From Ferribacterium limneticum (GTDB taxonomy: Bacteria > Pseudomonadota > Gammaproteobacteria > Burkholderiales > Rhodocyclaceae): 64,000 bases of DNA. Numbering within the stretch: position 1 is the stretch's first letter; every line of letters begins with the position of its first letter. Location of the stretch: positions 3,470,001-3,534,000 of the forward strand of contig NZ_CP075190.1 in assembly GCF_020510585.1 (NCBI RefSeq), in the 5' to 3' direction. The notes beneath the pieces were generated by a model. That model was not told the origin of the DNA. It worked only from the letters and a program-made list of their open reading frames with translations, and searched no databases. A program made the translations under genes and the position numbers. Below, one piece after another: positions 8,677-18,061 of the stretch.

Positions 8677-10623
8677 TCAGGCTGGCAGCGCGGCGTATTC
8701 CTCACAGCGACCGAAACCAACCACCTCTTCAGCCGATGCCGGCTGGTAAAAATGGAAGCCCTGAACCCGCTCGCATTCGAGTGTGCGCAGGAATTCGGCC
8801 TGGGCAAAGTTTTCGACGCCCTCGGCCACCAGTTGCAAGCCGAGCGAGCGACCAAGCATGACGATGGAGGTGACCAGCGAGGCAGCATCGGAATCGGTGT
8901 CGACATCGGCCAGGAAGGAACGGTCGATCTTCAGGCGATCAAGCGGGAAGCGACGCAGGTAGGATAGCGATGAGTAGCCGGTGCCAAAATCGTCGATGGC
9001 CAACCGAACGCCCATGGCCTTGAGCTGAGCCAGTGTCTGGATGGCGGCATCGACACCGTGCATGACCGTGCTTTCGGTAATTTCCAGTTCCAGCCGCTCG
9101 GCCGGCAGGCCGGTTTCAGCCAGCACACCTTGTACCGTCTGCACGAAATCGGGCTGACGGAATTGATGAGCCGAGATATTGACGGCCATTTCACCCATGT
9201 CGATGCCGGCATCGAGCCAGCTCCGAACCTGCCGGCAGGCAGTCAGCAAGACCCAGTGCCCGAGCGGCAAAATCAGGCCGCACTCCTCGGCGACTGGGAT
9301 GAAGTCGGCCGGCGCGATCATGCCCCGCAGTGGGTGAGCCCAGCGCACGAGCGCCTCGACGCCGACGACCTTGCCGTTGAGCAGATCGATCTGCGGCTGG
9401 TAATGAAGCACCAGCTGGTTCTCGGCCAGGGCTCGCCACAATTCGCTTTCCAGATGCAGGCGCTTGTTGGCGGCGGCGTTCATCGACTCGGCGAAAAACT
9501 GATGGTTGTTGCGCCCGGCCGCCTTGGCCGCATACATCGCGGCATCGGCATTGCGGATCAGCGTCAGGCCATCCCGGCCGTCTTCCGGATAGAGGCTGAT
9601 GCCGATCGACGGCGTGCTGTGCAGCAGATGACCATCGATCTCGCAGGGCTGGCCAATCGCCCGGACCAGGCGATCGATCAAGGCCGCGACAGCACCATCG
9701 CCGTCGAGCTGGTCAATGACCACGACGAACTCGTCGCCGCCCAGGCGGAACAGACGTTTCGAACGGTCCATTTCGGCACCCATGCGACGGGCAATTTCGG
9801 CCAGCAAGCGGTCGCCCGAGTGATGGCCCAGCGAGTCGTTAACCGTCTTGAAATTATCCAGATCGATGATGAGCAGGGCCAGGCGGTTGATCCCGGGCAC
9901 CGCGCCAGCGAGCAGCGTGTCGAGGTGTCCGTCGAGCGCCAGCCGGTTCGGCAGGTTGGTCAGCTGATCGTGATGCGCTAGGTAGTCGAAGCGGTCAGCC
10001 TCGGCCTTGGCTTCGCTGATATCGGCAAAGGTGGCGACAAAATGTGAGGTCTGCCCCGCCTCATCGCGAATCGCCGTGATGCGCATCTGCTTGGGATAGA
10101 TCGTGCCATCCTTGCGCCGGTCCCATATCTCGCCTTCCCATTGGCCGTTCTCGGCGACAAAATCCCAGATGCTGCGATGAAGGTTCAGCCCCTGATGTCC
10201 CGCGCTGAGCATGGTCGGCGTCAAGCCAAGGACTTCGCTGGCAGCGTATCCGGTGGTCTGCTCGAAAGCTGCATTGACGCTCAGAATCCGCTGCGCGCCG
10301 TCAGTCAGGATCATGGCCTCAGTGGCGTGGTCAATGATCCGCCGCTGGAGCGCGAGCTGGCTGTTTGCCTGCGCACGGATGCCGAACAACAAGCGACATC
10401 CTTCGACGATCAACAGGGTGACGACCAGGCCAATGGCAAATAGCAGAAAGCCCCATGAAGGGGTAGCCATCCCCAGGAACTCGCCCGAAGAATCACTCAA
10501 CTCCGCCGAAAACTGTCGATTGATCGACCACCAATCAAGGCCAAGGATGGCCCAGATCAGAAGGATCGCCGCCAGGGCGAACAAAACGAGTTTTCGGCCG
10601 GCAAAAGCCGGAATTTGCTGCAC
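8677..10623 (-). CDS. PAS-GGDEF-EAL cyclic-di-GMP signalling protein
   Basis: Membrane protein of 648 residues that probably makes or breaks down c-di-GMP. Two membrane segments (about 10-32 and 54-76) flank a short periplasmic loop. A PAS domain follows (about 92-205; WEGEIWDRRKDGTIYP), then a GGDEF domain with an intact active site (LGGDEFVVVI), then an EAL domain with EALVRW, a DDFGTGYSS loop and VAEGVE near the end. Both catalytic motifs look intact, so net activity cannot be predicted. It is a single gene with the long palindrome downstream and a small inverted repeat just before its start. Confidence 0.9.
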   Translation of the reverse strand: MQQIPAFAGRKLVLFALAAILLIWAILGLDWWSINRQFSAELSDSSGEFLGMATPSWGFLLFAIGLVVTLLIVEGCRLLFGIRAQANSQLALQRRIIDHATEAMILTDGAQRILSVNAAFEQTTGYAASEVLGLTPTMLSAGHQGLNLHRSIWDFVAENGQWEGEIWDRRKDGTIYPKQMRITAIRDEAGQTSHFVATFADISEAKAEADRFDYLAHHDQLTNLPNRLALDGHLDTLLAGAVPGINRLALLIIDLDNFKTVNDSLGHHSGDRLLAEIARRMGAEMDRSKRLFRLGGDEFVVVIDQLDGDGAVAALIDRLVRAIGQPCEIDGHLLHSTPSIGISLYPEDGRDGLTLIRNADAAMYAAKAAGRNNHQFFAESMNAAANKRLHLESELWRALAENQLVLHYQPQIDLLNGKVVGVEALVRWAHPLRGMIAPADFIPVAEECGLILPLGHWVLLTACRQVRSWLDAGIDMGEMAVNISAHQFRQPDFVQTVQGVLAETGLPAERLELEITESTVMHGVDAAIQTLAQLKAMGVRLAIDDFGTGYSSLSYLRRFPLDRLKIDRSFLADVDTDSDAASLVTSIVMLGRSLGLQLVAEGVENFAQAEFLRTLECERVQGFHFYQPASAEEVVGFGRCEEYAALPA

Positions 10624-10635
10624 GGATCGAGCTAG

Positions 10636-10656
10636 GCCTTTAGTTATACTAAAGGC
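10636..10656. promoter_or_regulatory. Inverted repeat immediately upstream of the GGDEF-EAL gene
   Basis: A perfect repeat, GCCTTTAG-TTATA-CTAAAGGC, lies 12 bp before the start codon at 10623, in an AT-rich stretch (10624-10788) that must hold the promoter. At this position it could be an operator or a hairpin that affects translation. The repeat is seen; the role is inferred. Confidence 0.4.
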
Positions 10657-10788
10657 AGTTTACTCTAATAAAAACAATGTTTCACGAAGTATTTCTAAAG
10701 CATATTCACATAAAAATCAGCCGGCATATCGACGACAAACCAGGTGCCGCTTGTCGGTTGATATCAAAAGCTATTTACATCGCTTGAC

Positions 10789-11013
10789 TCAACTGCCGCA
10801 GCTTCCGTTGCTGCGCTTGACACCCATTTTGGCCAGCAGTTTTTCCGGCGGGCAGAAGCCAGTGAAACCACTCTGCAACAAATTGAGACCGACAAAGGCG
10901 GTGAAAGCCAGGAACCACTTCGAGACAAAGATCGGGCTGCCGTCGAAACCCAGCGCCAGAGAAAGGAGGATGAAGAAACCCGCCATGATGCGGATGATGC
11001 GTTCGATGGTCAT
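10789..11013 (-). CDS. Small DUF2892 (YgaP-type) membrane protein
   Basis: A 74-residue protein with two hydrophobic helices (about 6-25 and 30-50) and the pattern GFTGFCPPEKLLAKMGVK, typical of DUF2892 inner-membrane proteins. The start is ATG at 11013, which overlaps the stop of the RND permease by 4 bp, so it is the last gene of the efflux operon. The cysteine in FCP and another near the end are the conserved type seen in YgaP-like proteins. The function of the domain is unknown. A link to sulfur or thiol metabolism is only suggested by rhodanese fusions in relatives. Confidence 0.8.
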   Translation of the reverse strand: MTIERIIRIMAGFFILLSLALGFDGSPIFVSKWFLAFTAFVGLNLLQSGFTGFCPPEKLLAKMGVKRSNGSCGS

Positions 11014-14000
11014 GCTTGATGCTCCTTGCGGAAGGCCGAGAAATAGAGGACGGGGATGACCACCAGCGTCAGAAGCGTGGAGACCATGATGCCGAAGATC
11101 AGGCTGATGGCCAGGCCATTGAAAATCGGGTCGTCGAGAATGAACATGGCGCCGAGCATGGCGGCCAGTGCGGTCAGGGCGATCGGCTTGGCGCGTACCG
11201 CCGCCGACTGGATGACCGCCTCGCGGAAGGGCATGCCGGTCGCCACCTGCAGCTTGATGAAATCGACGAGCAGGATCGAATTGCGGACAATGATGCCGGC
11301 CAGGGCGATCATGCCGATCATCGAGGTTGCCGTGAATTGCGAGCCAAACAGCGCGTGGCCGGGCATGACGCCGATGATGGTCAGCGGGATGGGCGCCATG
11401 ATGATGAGCGGCACGAGATAGCTGCCGAAGTGGGCGACGACCAGCAGGTAGATCAGGATCAGGCCGACGCCGTAGGCGATGCCCATGTCGCGGAAGGTTT
11501 CGTAGGTCACCTTCCACTCGCCGTCCCATTTCACGCTGTAGCCGGCGTAGGGATCGTTCGGCTGGCGGATGAACCATTCGCCCAGCGTGCCGCCCTCCTT
11601 GAGTTCCATGCCGTTGATCCTGCTGCGGATATCGAACATGCCATAGAGCGGCGAATCGAGCTTGCCGCCCATGTCGCCGACGACGTAGACCACTGGCAGC
11701 AGATCCTTGTGGTAAATGGCTTTTTCACGCGCTGCATCGCGTACTTCGACCAGTTCCGAAACCGGCACCAGCTGACCGTCACGCGAGCGGACGCGCAGCT
11801 TGAGCAGCGCGTCGAGGCTGGATTGCTTTTCGGCCGGCAAGGTGACGCGCACCGGGATTTCAAACTTCGACTCGGTATTGTGGGCCGGCGTCACGTCCTG
11901 CCCGGCCAGCCCCATGCTGACGACCTCGACGATGTCGCTCTGCGCCACGCCGAGTTGCGCTGCCTTGCTCTGCAGCACGTGCAGGATGACCTTGCGGGAA
12001 TCGGCCTCGATATAGTCGTCGATCGCGACGATGTCCTTGGTTTCCTCGAAAACCTGGCGCACCTGCTTGCCGACGCTCATCTGCCCCTTCATGTCCGGCC
12101 CGTAGACTTCGGCGACGATGGGCGACATGACCGGCGGCCCGGGCGGCACTTCGACGACCTTGGCGACACCGCCATTTGCCTTGCCGATGGCCTCGACACG
12201 GTCGCGCAGGGCGGTGGCGATTTGGTGGCTGGAGCGCGAACGGTGATGCTTGTCGGCCAGATTGACCTGGATATCACCCTTTTCCGGCAAAGCGCGCAAG
12301 TAGTACTGGCGGACCAGACCGTTGAAATTGATCGGGCTGGCCGTGCCGGCGTAGGCCTGATAGTTGGTAACGTCCTTCTCGAGCGCCAGTTCGGCGCCGA
12401 TTTCGTGCAACACGCGCGCCGTTTCCTCAAGTGGCGTGCCAACCGGCATGTCGAGAATGACCTGGAATTCGCTCTTGTTGTCGAGCGGCAGCATTTTCAG
12501 CACGACGAGCTGGAAGTAGGCCAGCGACACCGAACCGAGTATGAGCAGGACGATGGCAATGACCAGCTTGATCCGCGCTGCACCACCCTTGATCGGGTCG
12601 AGGAAGGGGGTCAGCAGCTTGCGGAAAGTACTGTCGAGCTTGGCATCGAGTTTCGATGGCTGATGTTCGCCTTGGGCGTTGCCATGCGACTTCATCATTC
12701 TCGCCGCCAGCCAGGGCGTGACGACGAAGGCGACGGCCAGCGAAATGGCCATGCCCATCGATGAGTTGATCGGGATCGGGCTCATGTACGGCCCCATCAG
12801 GCCGGTCACGAAGGCCATCGGGAGCAGCGCGGCGATCACGGTCAGGGTGGCCAGGATGGTCGGACCGCCAACTTCATCGACGGCCGGCGGGATGATTTCG
12901 AACAGGCTCTTTTCTGGGTAGAGCCCCTGCCAGCGGTGGATGTTCTCGACCACCACGATGGCATCATCGACCAGGATGCCAATCGAGAAAATCAGCGCGA
13001 ACAGCGAGACGCGGTTGAGCGTGAAACCCCAGGCCCAGGAAGCGAACAGCGTTGCCGCCAGGGTCAGGGTCACGGCGACGCCGACGATGACCGCCTCGCG
13101 TTTGCCGAGGGCGAAGAAAACCAGCAGCACGACGAAAGCGGTGGCGAAAATGAGCTTACCGATCAGCTTCTGCGCCTTCTCGGTCGCCGTTTCGCCGTAG
13201 TTGCGCGTCACGGTGACTTCCACACCCTCCGGAATGACTGTGTTTTTGAGGTCATTTATCCGGTTGACCGCAGCAGTCGCCACGTCGGCCGCATTGACGC
13301 CCGGCTGCTTGGAAATCTGCATCGTGACTGCCGGGAATTCACCGCTCTGGTCGCCAAACCAGGCGTAGCGTTTCGGCTGATCGGGGCCATCTTCGACGGC
13401 CGCCACGTCGCTCATGTAAACCGGCTTGCGCTCGCTGGCTTCACCGCGCACGGCGACGACCAGTTGCTTCACGTCGGCCGCCGATTCGAGGTAGGTACCG
13501 GTCTGGACGAGTACTTCACGGTTGCCGGATGTCAGGTTGCCCGAGGATTGCAGGGCGTTCGAGACTTTGAGCGCACCGGCGATGTCCTGCGGCGTGACGC
13601 CGTAGGCGTTCATCCGCTCGGCGTCCATCTGCACGCGGATGGCGTGGTCGGGGCCGCCGATGGTCGAAATGTCGCGCGTCCCCTTGATGCGCTTGAGCTC
13701 GATCTCGACGGCACGGGCGACCTGCTGCAGGTCGAAGGCGGAACGGTTCGGGTCCTTGGTCCAGAAAGTCAGGGCGACGATCGGCACGTCATCGATGCCA
13801 CGCGGCTTGATGACCGGCGCCATGACGCCGAGATTGGCCGGCAGCCAGTCGCTGTTCGAATGCACGGTGTCGTAGAGACGGAGCACCGCGTCGTTGTATT
13901 TGACGCCGACGTCGAACTGCACGGTGATGATGGCCATGCCCGGACGCGAAGCCGAGTACACGTGCTCGACGCCATGCAGGCGCGACAGCACCTGTTCGCC

Positions 14001-14228
14001 AGGGCGGGCGACGAGATTTTCGACATCCTTGGCCGAGGCGCCGGGGAAGGCGATCATCACGTCGGCCATGGTCACGTCGATCTGCGGTTCTTCTTCGCGC
14101 GGCGTGACGAGCGTGGCGAAGAGGCCCATCAGGAAGGCGACCAGCGCCAGCAGCGGCGTCATCCGCGAATTCTGGAAGGCGGCGGCAATGCGCCCGGAGA
14201 TCCCGAGCGTAGTCTTCTCGCTGCTCAT
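11010..14228 (-). CDS. RND-family efflux permease (AcrB/HAE-1 type)
   Basis: Proton-driven inner-membrane pump of 1072 residues, the normal length for an RND permease. It has an N-terminal segment (residues about 22-40), a first periplasmic porter domain, a block of membrane segments with ILVDDAIVVVENI near residue 420 and the TLTVIAALLPMAFVTG region, then a second half with matching layout (SILLVDFI near 960). It pairs with the adaptor gene 3 bp upstream and with the small DUF2892 gene downstream. There is no outer-membrane factor in the operon; the TolC-like gene at 23.1 kb is a separate unit. The substrate is unknown. Confidence 0.88.
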   Translation of the reverse strand: MSSEKTTLGISGRIAAAFQNSRMTPLLALVAFLMGLFATLVTPREEEPQIDVTMADVMIAFPGASAKDVENLVARPGEQVLSRLHGVEHVYSASRPGMAIITVQFDVGVKYNDAVLRLYDTVHSNSDWLPANLGVMAPVIKPRGIDDVPIVALTFWTKDPNRSAFDLQQVARAVEIELKRIKGTRDISTIGGPDHAIRVQMDAERMNAYGVTPQDIAGALKVSNALQSSGNLTSGNREVLVQTGTYLESAADVKQLVVAVRGEASERKPVYMSDVAAVEDGPDQPKRYAWFGDQSGEFPAVTMQISKQPGVNAADVATAAVNRINDLKNTVIPEGVEVTVTRNYGETATEKAQKLIGKLIFATAFVVLLVFFALGKREAVIVGVAVTLTLAATLFASWAWGFTLNRVSLFALIFSIGILVDDAIVVVENIHRWQGLYPEKSLFEIIPPAVDEVGGPTILATLTVIAALLPMAFVTGLMGPYMSPIPINSSMGMAISLAVAFVVTPWLAARMMKSHGNAQGEHQPSKLDAKLDSTFRKLLTPFLDPIKGGAARIKLVIAIVLLILGSVSLAYFQLVVLKMLPLDNKSEFQVILDMPVGTPLEETARVLHEIGAELALEKDVTNYQAYAGTASPINFNGLVRQYYLRALPEKGDIQVNLADKHHRSRSSHQIATALRDRVEAIGKANGGVAKVVEVPPGPPVMSPIVAEVYGPDMKGQMSVGKQVRQVFEETKDIVAIDDYIEADSRKVILHVLQSKAAQLGVAQSDIVEVVSMGLAGQDVTPAHNTESKFEIPVRVTLPAEKQSSLDALLKLRVRSRDGQLVPVSELVEVRDAAREKAIYHKDLLPVVYVVGDMGGKLDSPLYGMFDIRSRINGMELKEGGTLGEWFIRQPNDPYAGYSVKWDGEWKVTYETFRDMGIAYGVGLILIYLLVVAHFGSYLVPLIIMAPIPLTIIGVMPGHALFGSQFTATSMIGMIALAGIIVRNSILLVDFIKLQVATGMPFREAVIQSAAVRAKPIALTALAAMLGAMFILDDPIFNGLAISLIFGIMVSTLLTLVVIPVLYFSAFRKEHQA

Positions 14229-14231
14229 GGC

Positions 14232-15221
14232 CTAGTTTGCCGACTTGAGCTGGATACCGGCCTTGACCGGGTCGGTGACGACCTTGTCACCGGCCGACAA
14301 GCCCGCCAGCACCTCGATTTCGCCCTGCCCGACAGCATCGCCGAGGCGCAGCTGGCGGAGCGACAGGCGATTGTCGGCCGTCTGCACATAAACGGCGGCC
14401 ACTTCGCCGCGACGCAGTACGGCCGTTGCCGGCACGGTCAGTTTTTCCGACTGTCCGGTGATGAAATGGACGCGGGCGAACATCCCCGGCGTCGCTTCCG
14501 GCACATCTGGCAGAGTGACACGGACCTGCGAAACGTGCGTCGCGGCATCGGCCGTCGGCAAGACCTGAACTTTGACGGCATCGACCCATTTGCCCAGTTC
14601 GGGAAATTCGACACGGGCCGTTTTGACGTCGCGCATCGCCTTCAGGCGGTATTGCGGAATGCTTGCCGTGACGCGCAGGGTGCCCGGCTGGTAGATGGTG
14701 AACAGCGGTTTGCCGGGCGTTGCCATGTCGCCCATTTCGGCGTGGCGGCGGGCGATGATGCCGGTCATCGGCGCGACGATGGTGGCGTGGCTCTGGCCGG
14801 CCCCGGCGGCAGCGCGATTGGCGGCGGCGGCATCGAGATCGGCGCGGGCCTTGTCGAGCGCGGCCGGGCTCATGAATTTTTGGGTGACGAGACTTTTCGT
14901 CCGGTCGTAGCTGACCTTGGCATTGGCGTATTGCGCCTCGGCAGCGCGCGCCGCTTCAGCCGCCTCGCGGCCGTCGATGTGCATCAGCACATCACCCTTT
15001 TTGACCGACTGGCCGGCGTCGGCCTTGACCTCAAGGACGCGGCCGGCGATCTGGGCGCCTACCGTTGCCTGCTGCACCGCTTCGACCAGCGATTCGGCGG
15101 GGAAGGCCAGATCGACAGCATGCGGCTTGACGGTAATGACCGGCAGGGGCTCACCGGCGAATGCCACGGTCAACCCGAAAAAAAGGCTAAAAACGAAAGG
15201 TCGGAGAATGTTTGCGCTCAT
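14232..15221 (-). CDS. RND periplasmic adaptor (membrane fusion protein)
   Basis: Periplasmic adaptor of 329 residues for the adjacent RND pump. It has an N-terminal signal peptide ending near AFAGEP, the biotinyl-lipoyl half motifs (GAQIAGRVLEVKADAGQSV and APMTGIIARRHAEMGDMA), an alpha-helical hairpin rich in alanine between them, and a beta-barrel domain. The start is uncertain: ATG at 15221 gives MSANILRPF, and an upstream ATG at 15233 adds four residues; neither has a clear ribosome binding site. The signal-peptide codons coincide with a copy of the dispersed element (15165-15200). Confidence 0.86.
   Translation of the reverse strand: MSANILRPFVFSLFFGLTVAFAGEPLPVITVKPHAVDLAFPAESLVEAVQQATVGAQIAGRVLEVKADAGQSVKKGDVLMHIDGREAAEAARAAEAQYANAKVSYDRTKSLVTQKFMSPAALDKARADLDAAAANRAAAGAGQSHATIVAPMTGIIARRHAEMGDMATPGKPLFTIYQPGTLRVTASIPQYRLKAMRDVKTARVEFPELGKWVDAVKVQVLPTADAATHVSQVRVTLPDVPEATPGMFARVHFITGQSEKLTVPATAVLRRGEVAAVYVQTADNRLSLRQLRLGDAVGQGEIEVLAGLSAGDKVVTDPVKAGIQLKSAN
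15165..15200 (+). repeat. Dispersed element, copy 2, inside the adaptor signal peptide
   Basis: CACGGTCAACCCGAAA at 15165-15180, then an A-run, then GGCTAAAAACGAAA. It lies antisense to the gene and is read as the hydrophobic stretch FVFSLFFGLTVA of the signal peptide. Confidence 0.7.
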
Positions 15222-15315
15222 AAATATAAGCATACGCTAATTTACATGGGTAATACAAGCCGCGCATTGCTGATTCATTGATTTTATTGTGCTTTGTTTA
15301 AAGCAACAGCATGAA

Positions 15316-16593
15316 TCAAGACGCCTGCCAGATATTCCGGCAACGCGTTTCCTTGATCCACCAGCAGGATGCTGTCCCGAGGATGGCGCAGACAGTGACC
15401 ACCAGCACCCCGTGGCGCCAGGTTTCGACATCGTAGACACGGGCGCCGCTGACCATTTCGCCCGTCCAGCCGAGGTCCATGACCCAGCCGACAAACGGTT
15501 GCAAGAGCGCCGCCGTCATGAAGCCGCCCATGTTGGCGACGCTGGTCGACATGCCTGAGAGCAGCGGTGGATTGACCTCCTTCGAGCATGCCCAGGTCAG
15601 GCTGAAGCCAGCCGTAGTCAGGCCGAGCAGGGCAAAAAGCAGGTAGGAAATAGAAACTGGCAGGCTCACGCAGGACAGCAGGATCAGCCAGATCAGGCCG
15701 TACAAATGCGAGGTCACGATAAGCACCGGCTTGCGACGGCCCAGACGGTCGGACAGACTGCCCAGGAAAAGGCAGCCGACGGCAAAACCGCCGAACCACA
15801 GCGACAAATGCGCGGTGGCGACAGATCGCGCCAAGCCATGCACCTGCATGAGGTAAGGCGTCGCCCACAAGCCGGCGAAGGTAAAAAAGGCGCCGCACAT
15901 GCCGGTATTGACCAGCAGCGGCGGCCAGGTATCGCGATTGCGGATCACCGAGAGCAGGCCGGAGATCACCGCTGTCCGGTCAACGCGGGGCTTTGGCACA
16001 GCGCTGCCACCTTCCGGCGCATCGCGGACAATCAGCCAGCACAGCGCGCCGAGCGCCACCGAGACGAAGCCAACGCCGATGAACACGCCGCGCCAGCCGG
16101 TCGCCTGCGCCACTGCGGAAAGCGGCGCGCCGGCCAGCACCGAGCCGAGATTGCCGATCAGCATGCAGACACCGACCATGGTGGCGAAACGGTTTTCTTC
16201 GAACCAGACAGCGATCAGTTTGAGCATGGCGATGAAGGTCACCGACACGCCCAGCCCGATCAGCGTCCGCCCGACCAGCGCCAGCTCAAGCGTCGGCGCC
16301 ATGCCGAAGAGGAAACTGCCGGCCCCGCCGACCAGCCCGCCGAGGGCCAGAATCCGGCGCGGACCCAGCGTATCGGCGAGGATGCCGGTCGGCACCTGCA
16401 TCAACGTATAAACGTAAAAATAAGTCGCCGCCAGGACGCCCAGCGACGCCGCCGAAGTATCAAAGGCGGCGGCCAGATCAGGCGCAATGCCGGCCGGGGC
16501 AAAACGCTGGAAGAAAGACAGAATGTAGGCGACCGCGACGACGCCGAGAGCGAGCCAGCGGCGGCGCATCTGTTCGCGGGTCAGTGCTTTCAT
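15316..16593 (-). CDS. Major facilitator superfamily transporter
   Basis: Inner-membrane transporter of 425 residues with about 12 hydrophobic segments in two halves. The MFS signature after helix 2 is DTLGPRRILALGG, and the matching one in the second half is LSDRLGRRKPVLI. The N-terminus resembles anion/nitrate- or sugar-acid-type MFS proteins (FFQRFAPAGIAPDLAAAF). The substrate cannot be assigned. It stands as a single gene, 33 bp after the next gene on the same strand (the cytochrome gene lies downstream). Confidence 0.85.
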   Translation of the reverse strand: MKALTREQMRRRWLALGVVAVAYILSFFQRFAPAGIAPDLAAAFDTSAASLGVLAATYFYVYTLMQVPTGILADTLGPRRILALGGLVGGAGSFLFGMAPTLELALVGRTLIGLGVSVTFIAMLKLIAVWFEENRFATMVGVCMLIGNLGSVLAGAPLSAVAQATGWRGVFIGVGFVSVALGALCWLIVRDAPEGGSAVPKPRVDRTAVISGLLSVIRNRDTWPPLLVNTGMCGAFFTFAGLWATPYLMQVHGLARSVATAHLSLWFGGFAVGCLFLGSLSDRLGRRKPVLIVTSHLYGLIWLILLSCVSLPVSISYLLFALLGLTTAGFSLTWACSKEVNPPLLSGMSTSVANMGGFMTAALLQPFVGWVMDLGWTGEMVSGARVYDVETWRHGVLVVTVCAILGTASCWWIKETRCRNIWQAS

Positions 16594-16626
16594 TCAGTCT
16601 CGCTTCTCGTCATCCGGCGCCAGAGC

Positions 16627-16929
16627 TTACTTCTGGGAGAGAACCCACTTGGCGAGAGTCGCTGCTTCCGCATCGGTCACGTTGTTCGGCGGCATCGGCA
16701 CCTGGCCCCACTCGCCCTGGCTACCGCCCTTGATCTTGGCCGTCAGCGCCGCTTCGGCTCCCTTGTCACCGGCCCGCTTGGCGGCGATGTCCTTGTACGC
16801 CGGACCGACAATCTTCTTGTCGATGGCATGGCAGGTCATGCAGTTCTTGGCCTTGGCCAGATCCGGCGATGCCTGTGCGGTGCCAGCCAGCAACAGGAAA
16901 GCGCCGGCAATCATGATTGTTTTTTGCAT
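16627..16929 (-). CDS. Small periplasmic class I c-type cytochrome (c551-like)
   Basis: Periplasmic electron carrier of 100 residues with a cleavable signal peptide ([20 protein letters not shown]). The haem attachment site is CMTCH, about residue 31, and the likely distal methionine ligand is in VPMPPNNV. Length and motif spacing match cytochrome c551/c8. The ATG at 16929 is chosen because it begins the signal peptide; an upstream in-frame extension has no support. It may feed a terminal oxidase or reductase, but none is nearby. Confidence 0.88.
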   Translation of the reverse strand: MQKTIMIAGAFLLLAGTAQASPDLAKAKNCMTCHAIDKKIVGPAYKDIAAKRAGDKGAEAALTAKIKGGSQGEWGQVPMPPNNVTDAEAATLAKWVLSQK

Positions 16930-17002
16930 GTTTATTTCCCCCGAAAAATTGCGGCCGACAGAAAAACCTGCCGAAAAACCGCCTAACCCCAAAAAAATCT
17001 CT

Positions 17003-18061
17003 TCAAGACGCCATTTCGATCAACAAGGTCTCGATTTCAGTGCGCCCGACCGGGCTGGCCATGGCGATCAACGTAAAGCCGGGCTTGAGCAGAAAGTCCT
17101 TGTCCGGATTGAACTGCCAACTGCCGTTACGCTCGCGCACGGCGAGAAAAACGTAATTGGCGCTGCGCAACTGCAGGACGCCGAGCGGCTTGGGAATGAA
17201 TCCGGCCGGTACCGGTACCTCTTCGACGCGCAGATTTTTCTCCGACTTGAGCATTTCGTCGAGGAAGGAAACCACGTGCGGCCGGATCATCGCCGACGCA
17301 ATGCGCATGCCACCCGTAAAGTCGGGCGAGACGATGGCATCGGCCCCGGCCTTGCGCATCTTTTCGATGTTCCGTGTTTCAGTACAGCGCGCCACGACGC
17401 GCAATTCGGGCTTCAACTGCTTGGCCGTGATGACGATCATCAGGTTGCGCGAATCGTCGCCGGTCACCGCGAACAGCCCCTTGGCATCTTCCAGGTCGGC
17501 GGCAATCAGCACGTCGTCGTCGCTGGCATCGCCATTCAGGAAGAGGAAACCAACGTTCTTTTCCTTGTACTCCTCGAGCTTGTGCAGGTCTTCGTCGATG
17601 CCGACGAAGTGCCGGTTGGTTGCTGCCAGTTCGTGCGCGATGTTGCGTCCGACACGGCCAAAGCCGCACAAAATATAGTGGCCCTTGAGTTTCTTGATTG
17701 TTTTTTCCATGCGTTTTCTCCGCAAGGTTCCATTAAGGTCGGTTTCGAGCAGCGCCACGGTGACGACCGAAAACAGCAGCGACAAATTGCCGGCACCGAG
17801 AATGCCGATGACCACCGTCAATATCCGCGCCGGCTGGTTGCTTGACATGTCGATGATTTCGCCGAAGCCAATCGTGGCGACGGTGATGAAGGTCATGTAG
17901 AAGCAGTCGAACCACGAATACTTGCCCTCGGTCAGCACCATGTAGCCGATGGTGCCGAACAGATGCACGGCAAACAGCATGCCGAGCGCGACGTAAAGCA
18001 GCCGGACGATATAGCCGGTCTGCAGGGTCTTGATCGGGGACGCGCCGGAATTGCCGTTCAT
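17003..18061 (-). CDS. Two-TM potassium channel with RCK/TrkA-N domain
   Basis: Kch/MthK-type ion channel of 352 residues. Two membrane helices (about 18-40 and 77-102) flank a pore loop with the filter TIGFG instead of the usual TVGYG. The cytoplasmic part is a TrkA-N Rossmann domain ([13 protein letters not shown]) followed by a TrkA-C domain. The ATG at 18061 overlaps the stop of the upstream DUF3124 gene by 4 bp, so the two are co-translated. Ligand gating by a nucleotide or cation at the RCK domain is family knowledge. The altered filter still fits a K+ channel. Confidence 0.87.
   Translation of the reverse strand: MNGNSGASPIKTLQTGYIVRLLYVALGMLFAVHLFGTIGYMVLTEGKYSWFDCFYMTFITVATIGFGEIIDMSSNQPARILTVVIGILGAGNLSLLFSVVTVALLETDLNGTLRRKRMEKTIKKLKGHYILCGFGRVGRNIAHELAATNRHFVGIDEDLHKLEEYKEKNVGFLFLNGDASDDDVLIAADLEDAKGLFAVTGDDSRNLMIVITAKQLKPELRVVARCTETRNIEKMRKAGADAIVSPDFTGGMRIASAMIRPHVVSFLDEMLKSEKNLRVEEVPVPAGFIPKPLGVLQLRSANYVFLAVRERNGSWQFNPDKDFLLKPGFTLIAMASPVGRTEIETLLIEMAS

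Noticed and set aside
11016..12764. Long plus-strand open frames opposite the RND permease
   Set aside because: High-GC antisense frames with no recognisable domain; the minus strand encodes a full-length permease.
13243..13272. Possible dispersed-element copy inside the RND permease gene
   Set aside because: The core CGGTCAACCGG is present on the minus strand, but the second half is poor and the residues (AAVNRINDLKN) are ordinary for RND permeases, so chance is likely.
15234..15315. Metal-responsive operator upstream of the RND adaptor
   Set aside because: The region is AT-rich with weak partial repeats, but no convincing dyad.
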